Shown piece by piece: positions 5,564 to 8,040 of a stretch of DNA of 8,040 nt. The notes below the pieces were generated by a model. That model was not told where the DNA came from, made no database searches, and was given only the letters and a program-made list of their open reading frames with translations. Numbering within the stretch: position 1 is the first letter of the stretch; each line of letters begins with the position of its first letter. This DNA comes from JAWXBG01 sp034439875. Lineage in GTDB: Bacteria > Bacteroidota > Bacteroidia > Flavobacteriales_D > Sanyastnellaceae. Both the position numbers and the translations under genes were made by a program. The stretch spans positions 1-8,040 of the forward strand of contig JAWXBG010000144.1 of assembly GCA_034439875.1 (NCBI GenBank). Reading direction: 5' to 3'.

Positions 5564-7834
5564 TTATTTTAAATTCTTCCTGATCAAATTCAAAGCTCCT
5601 CCGGCTTTGAACCATTCAATTTGTTGAGCATTGTAGGTATGATTTACCGCAATAGAATCTTTGCTTCCATCTGCGTGAACTAATTCTAGTGTCATTGATT
5701 TTCCAGAAGCAAATGAGGTAAGATCAGTGAAATTGATCAGATCATCTTCTAGGATTTTATCATAGTCGGCATCATTGGAAAATGTAAGAGCCAGCATCCC
5801 TTGCTTTTTGAGGTTTGTTTCGTGAATTCGTGCAAACGATTTCACCAATATAGCCCTTACTCCCAAGTGGCGAGGTTGCATGGCCGCGTGTTCTCTTGAA
5901 GATCCCTCGCCATAATTCTGATCGCCCACTACAATAGTTGGAACTCCTGCAGCTTTATATGCCCTCTGAACTTTTGGAACTTCATCATAAGTTCCTGTCA
6001 GTTGATTTTTTACTTTATTCTGCTCACCATTAAAAAAATTGGTGGCACCAATGAGTGTGTTGTTTGCAATGTTATCCAAATGACCTCTGAAGCGAAGCCA
6101 AGGACCTGCCATTGAGATGTGATCGGTGGTGCACTTACCTTTGGCCTTGATCAACACCCTCGCATTCTCGATATTCTTTCCATCCCATTCGTCAAATGGA
6201 GCAAGCAACTGCAATCGTTCGCTATCGGGTGCAACACTTACTTGAACCATACTGCCATCTTCAGCGGGCGCTTGGAAACCAGGGTCTTCTACATCAAATC
6301 CCTTCGTTGGTAATTCATCGCCACCTGGTGCATCCAATTTTACTTCTTCTCCTTGGTCGTTGATAAGAGTATCTGTAATTGGGTTAAACGTTAGGTCTCC
6401 CGCAATGGCCAATGCTGTAGTTAGTTCAGGTGAAGCAACAAATGCAAGTGTATTCGGATTACCGTCATTGCGACTCTGAAAGTTTCTGTTGAACGAATGG
6501 ACTATTGTATTCCTTTCTTTCTTTTCCGCTCCTACCCTAGCCCACATCCCGATGCAAGGTCCGCAAGCATTGGCATAAACTGTAGCACCCATTTTTTCGA
6601 AAGTGTCTATGAAGCCGTCTCTTTCGATTGTAAACCTCACCAATTCGCTACCTGGAGTGATACTAAACTCTGACTTGGGTTTTAATCCTTTTGCAACTGC
6701 CTGACGAGCCAATGAAGCTGCCCTAGCTATGTCTTCGTATGAGGAATTTGTGCAAGAACCGATCAAACCTACTTCAATTTTTGTTGGCCAGTTATTCTTA
6801 GCAGCTTCTTCTTTCATTTTTGAAATAGGAGTTGCTAAATCGGGAGTAAAAGGTCCATTTAGATGAGGCTCCAGCGTGTTGAGGTCAATCTCAATTACCT
6901 CATCAAAATATTTTTCCGGATTGGCATACACTTCAGGATCGCCTGTGAGATGCGGACGAATTGCATTGGCCAAGTCAGCGACCTCGAATCTTCCAGTCGA
7001 ACGCAAATATCTTTCCATCGAATCATCGTATCCAAAAGTTGAAGTAGTGGCTCCAATTTCAGCTCCCATATTGCAAATGGTACCTTTCCCTGTACAAGAA
7101 AGTGAAATAGCCCCATCTCCAAAATATTCGACTATGGCTCCAGTTCCCCCTTTTACAGTTAAAATTCCGGCCACTTTCAGTATTACATCTTTCGCTGATG
7201 TCCATCCATTGAGCTTTCCCGTAAGTTTAATTCCTATTAGCTTCGGCCATTTCAATTCCCACGCCATTCCGGCCATTACATCCATTGCGTCGGCACCACC
7301 CACTCCAACAGCAATCATTCCTAATCCACCGGCATTCACCGTATGTGAATCAGTTCCGATCATCATTCCTCCAGGAAATGCATAGTTTTCGAGTACAACT
7401 TGGTGAATGATTCCCGCGCCGGGATTCCAAAAACCAATGCCGTACTTATTTGATATGGAAGAAAGAAAATTAAAAACCTCGTTGTTTTTATTTATCGCTT
7501 CCTGCAAATCTTGACTCGAACCCACTCGAGCTTGTATCAAGTGATCGCAATGCACCGTAGAAGGCACAGCTACTTTCGACCGCCCTGCCTGCATAAATTG
7601 GAGCAACGCCATCTGAGCTGTGGCATCTTGCATGGCCACTCTGTCTGGTGCAAAGTCGACATAACTTTTTCCTCGTCCGTATTCTTCAATTGCATTTCCT
7701 TGCCATAAGTGGGCATAAAGTATCTTTTCTGAAAGTGTGAGGGCTTTTCCAGTTGCTTTTCTAGCGGCATCAATTCTTTCAGGAAAGCGGCTGTATACCG
7801 CTTTTATAATTTCAAGGTCAAAAACTTTACTCAT
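5564..7834 (-). CDS. acn: Aconitate hydratase (aconitase, mitochondrial-type)
   Basis: This cytosolic 4Fe-4S enzyme interconverts citrate and isocitrate through cis-aconitate in the TCA cycle. The 756-residue length and motif spacing match the mitochondrial-type aconitase used by Bacteroidota rather than the longer AcnA/IRP or AcnB types. The cluster ligands are Cys361 (GSCTNSS), Cys424 and Cys427 (ACGPC). Active-site residues that line up with pig aconitase are Asp97-His98 (HCDHLI), Asp162 and His164 (GTDSHT), Arg450 and Arg455 (NRNFQSR), Arg583 (RFRGHLDN), and Ser645-Ser646-Arg647 (GEGSSREH) in the C-terminal swivel domain, where Ser645 is the catalytic base. All expected residues are present and the frame is intact. 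The start at ATG 7834 fits the family N-terminus and lies about 50 nt downstream of a strong promoter. It appears monocistronic, closed by the palindrome at 5514-5541. Confidence 0.97.
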   Translation of the reverse strand: MSKVFDLEIIKAVYSRFPERIDAARKATGKALTLSEKILYAHLWQGNAIEEYGRGKSYVDFAPDRVAMQDATAQMALLQFMQAGRSKVAVPSTVHCDHLIQARVGSSQDLQEAINKNNEVFNFLSSISNKYGIGFWNPGAGIIHQVVLENYAFPGGMMIGTDSHTVNAGGLGMIAVGVGGADAMDVMAGMAWELKWPKLIGIKLTGKLNGWTSAKDVILKVAGILTVKGGTGAIVEYFGDGAISLSCTGKGTICNMGAEIGATTSTFGYDDSMERYLRSTGRFEVADLANAIRPHLTGDPEVYANPEKYFDEVIEIDLNTLEPHLNGPFTPDLATPISKMKEEAAKNNWPTKIEVGLIGSCTNSSYEDIARAASLARQAVAKGLKPKSEFSITPGSELVRFTIERDGFIDTFEKMGATVYANACGPCIGMWARVGAEKKERNTIVHSFNRNFQSRNDGNPNTLAFVASPELTTALAIAGDLTFNPITDTLINDQGEEVKLDAPGGDELPTKGFDVEDPGFQAPAEDGSMVQVSVAPDSERLQLLAPFDEWDGKNIENARVLIKAKGKCTTDHISMAGPWLRFRGHLDNIANNTLIGATNFFNGEQNKVKNQLTGTYDEVPKVQRAYKAAGVPTIVVGDQNYGEGSSREHAAMQPRHLGVRAILVKSFARIHETNLKKQGMLALTFSNDADYDKILEDDLINFTDLTSFASGKSMTLELVHADGSKDSIAVNHTYNAQQIEWFKAGGALNLIRKNLK

Positions 7835-8040
7835 TACTGATTATTAATGATTTAATTAAAAATAACAGACTTTTTGGCGTGGCAAAAATACGGCTGAAAT
7901 GGCTTGTTTTCAAGCCTTATGCGGAGTATTTGTGCTCTTGTTAACAACGATTGGGTAGGTATTGTTGACTCCCTAGCGAAAAATCCGCTGAACGTTCAAA
8001 ATGACCAATTGAACCCAGATTTTGCAAATGGAATCTATTA
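7835..8040. other. Upstream region of aconitase and window edge, with a short open frame at 7919-8040
   Basis: The first 80 bp are the aconitase leader and promoter. From ATG 7919 a + strand frame stays open to the window end (40 codons, beginning MRSICALVNNDW). It could be the 5' end of a divergent gene, but it has no recognisable domain or signal peptide, and its ATG lies 3 nt after the promoter-proximal palindrome with no A-rich leader. Forty open codons can occur by chance. I do not call it a gene. Confidence 0.3.
7883..7913 (-). promoter_or_regulatory. Sigma-A-type promoter of the aconitase gene
   Basis: On the minus strand TTG (7913-7911) is followed by exactly 20 nt and then TATTTTTG (7890-7883), a full match to the Bacteroidota TTG / TAnnTTTG promoter pattern. 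Transcription would start near 7876, giving a leader of about 40 nt before the ATG at 7834. The -33 element lies inside the palindrome GGCTTG-TTTT-CAAGCC (7901-7916). Confidence 0.8.

Noticed and set aside
5365..5580. Open + strand frame through repeat copy B (VVNAVGATVIDQ...), possible small or decayed protein gene
   Set aside because: The matching frame in copy A has in-frame stops, and the differences between copies fall about equally on all three codon positions. The frame also runs through the terminator palindrome. This is non-coding repeat decay.
6876..7385. 169-codon open frame on the + strand
   Set aside because: Antisense to the intact aconitase gene, with a Pro/Ser/Ile-rich product and no recognisable domain.

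Overview
The window looks like chromosomal DNA from a Bacteroidota bacterium, probably a Flavobacteriales-type lineage. Four things point there: an LpxC-FabZ fusion protein, a DUF4301-type protein, a mitochondrial-type aconitase of 756 residues, and a sigma-A promoter of the Bacteroidota form (TTG, about 20 nt, TAnnTTTG). Start codons also lack clear Shine-Dalgarno sequences and are preceded by A/T-rich leaders. The exact genus cannot be read from this sequence.

Left third (1-3269). The 3' end of a DUF4301 gene on the + strand meets, tail to tail with an 8-nt gap, a compact minus-strand operon read in the order lpxC-fabZ, lpxA, ABC ATPase. lpxC-fabZ and lpxA overlap by ATGA, and the ATPase starts 4 nt after the lpxA stop. 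LpxA and LpxC catalyse the first two steps of lipid A synthesis. The FabZ half dehydrates 3-hydroxyacyl-ACP, the same pool that LpxA draws on, so the locus balances lipid A against fatty-acid synthesis. The ATPase has no permease beside it, and its Q-loop and H-loop are non-canonical.

Middle (3270-5563). A gene-free stretch of about 700 bp holds a likely lpxC promoter, copy A of a decayed structured repeat, and a nested hairpin. Two small outer-membrane beta-barrel genes follow on the + strand, each with a signal peptide and separated by a terminator. Copy B of the repeat follows in the opposite orientation, so the two copies flank the barrel pair. A perfect 28-bp palindrome then serves as a terminator shared by the second barrel gene and the convergent aconitase gene.

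Right third (5564-8040). A complete aconitase gene (TCA cycle) lies on the minus strand, with a textbook promoter whose -33 element overlaps a perfect palindrome. The last 120 bp contain only a short open frame running off the edge.

The most unusual element is the pair of diverged inverted repeats with hairpin heads (3509-3680 and 5366-5500). Nothing in the window is a clear novel defence or mobile system.
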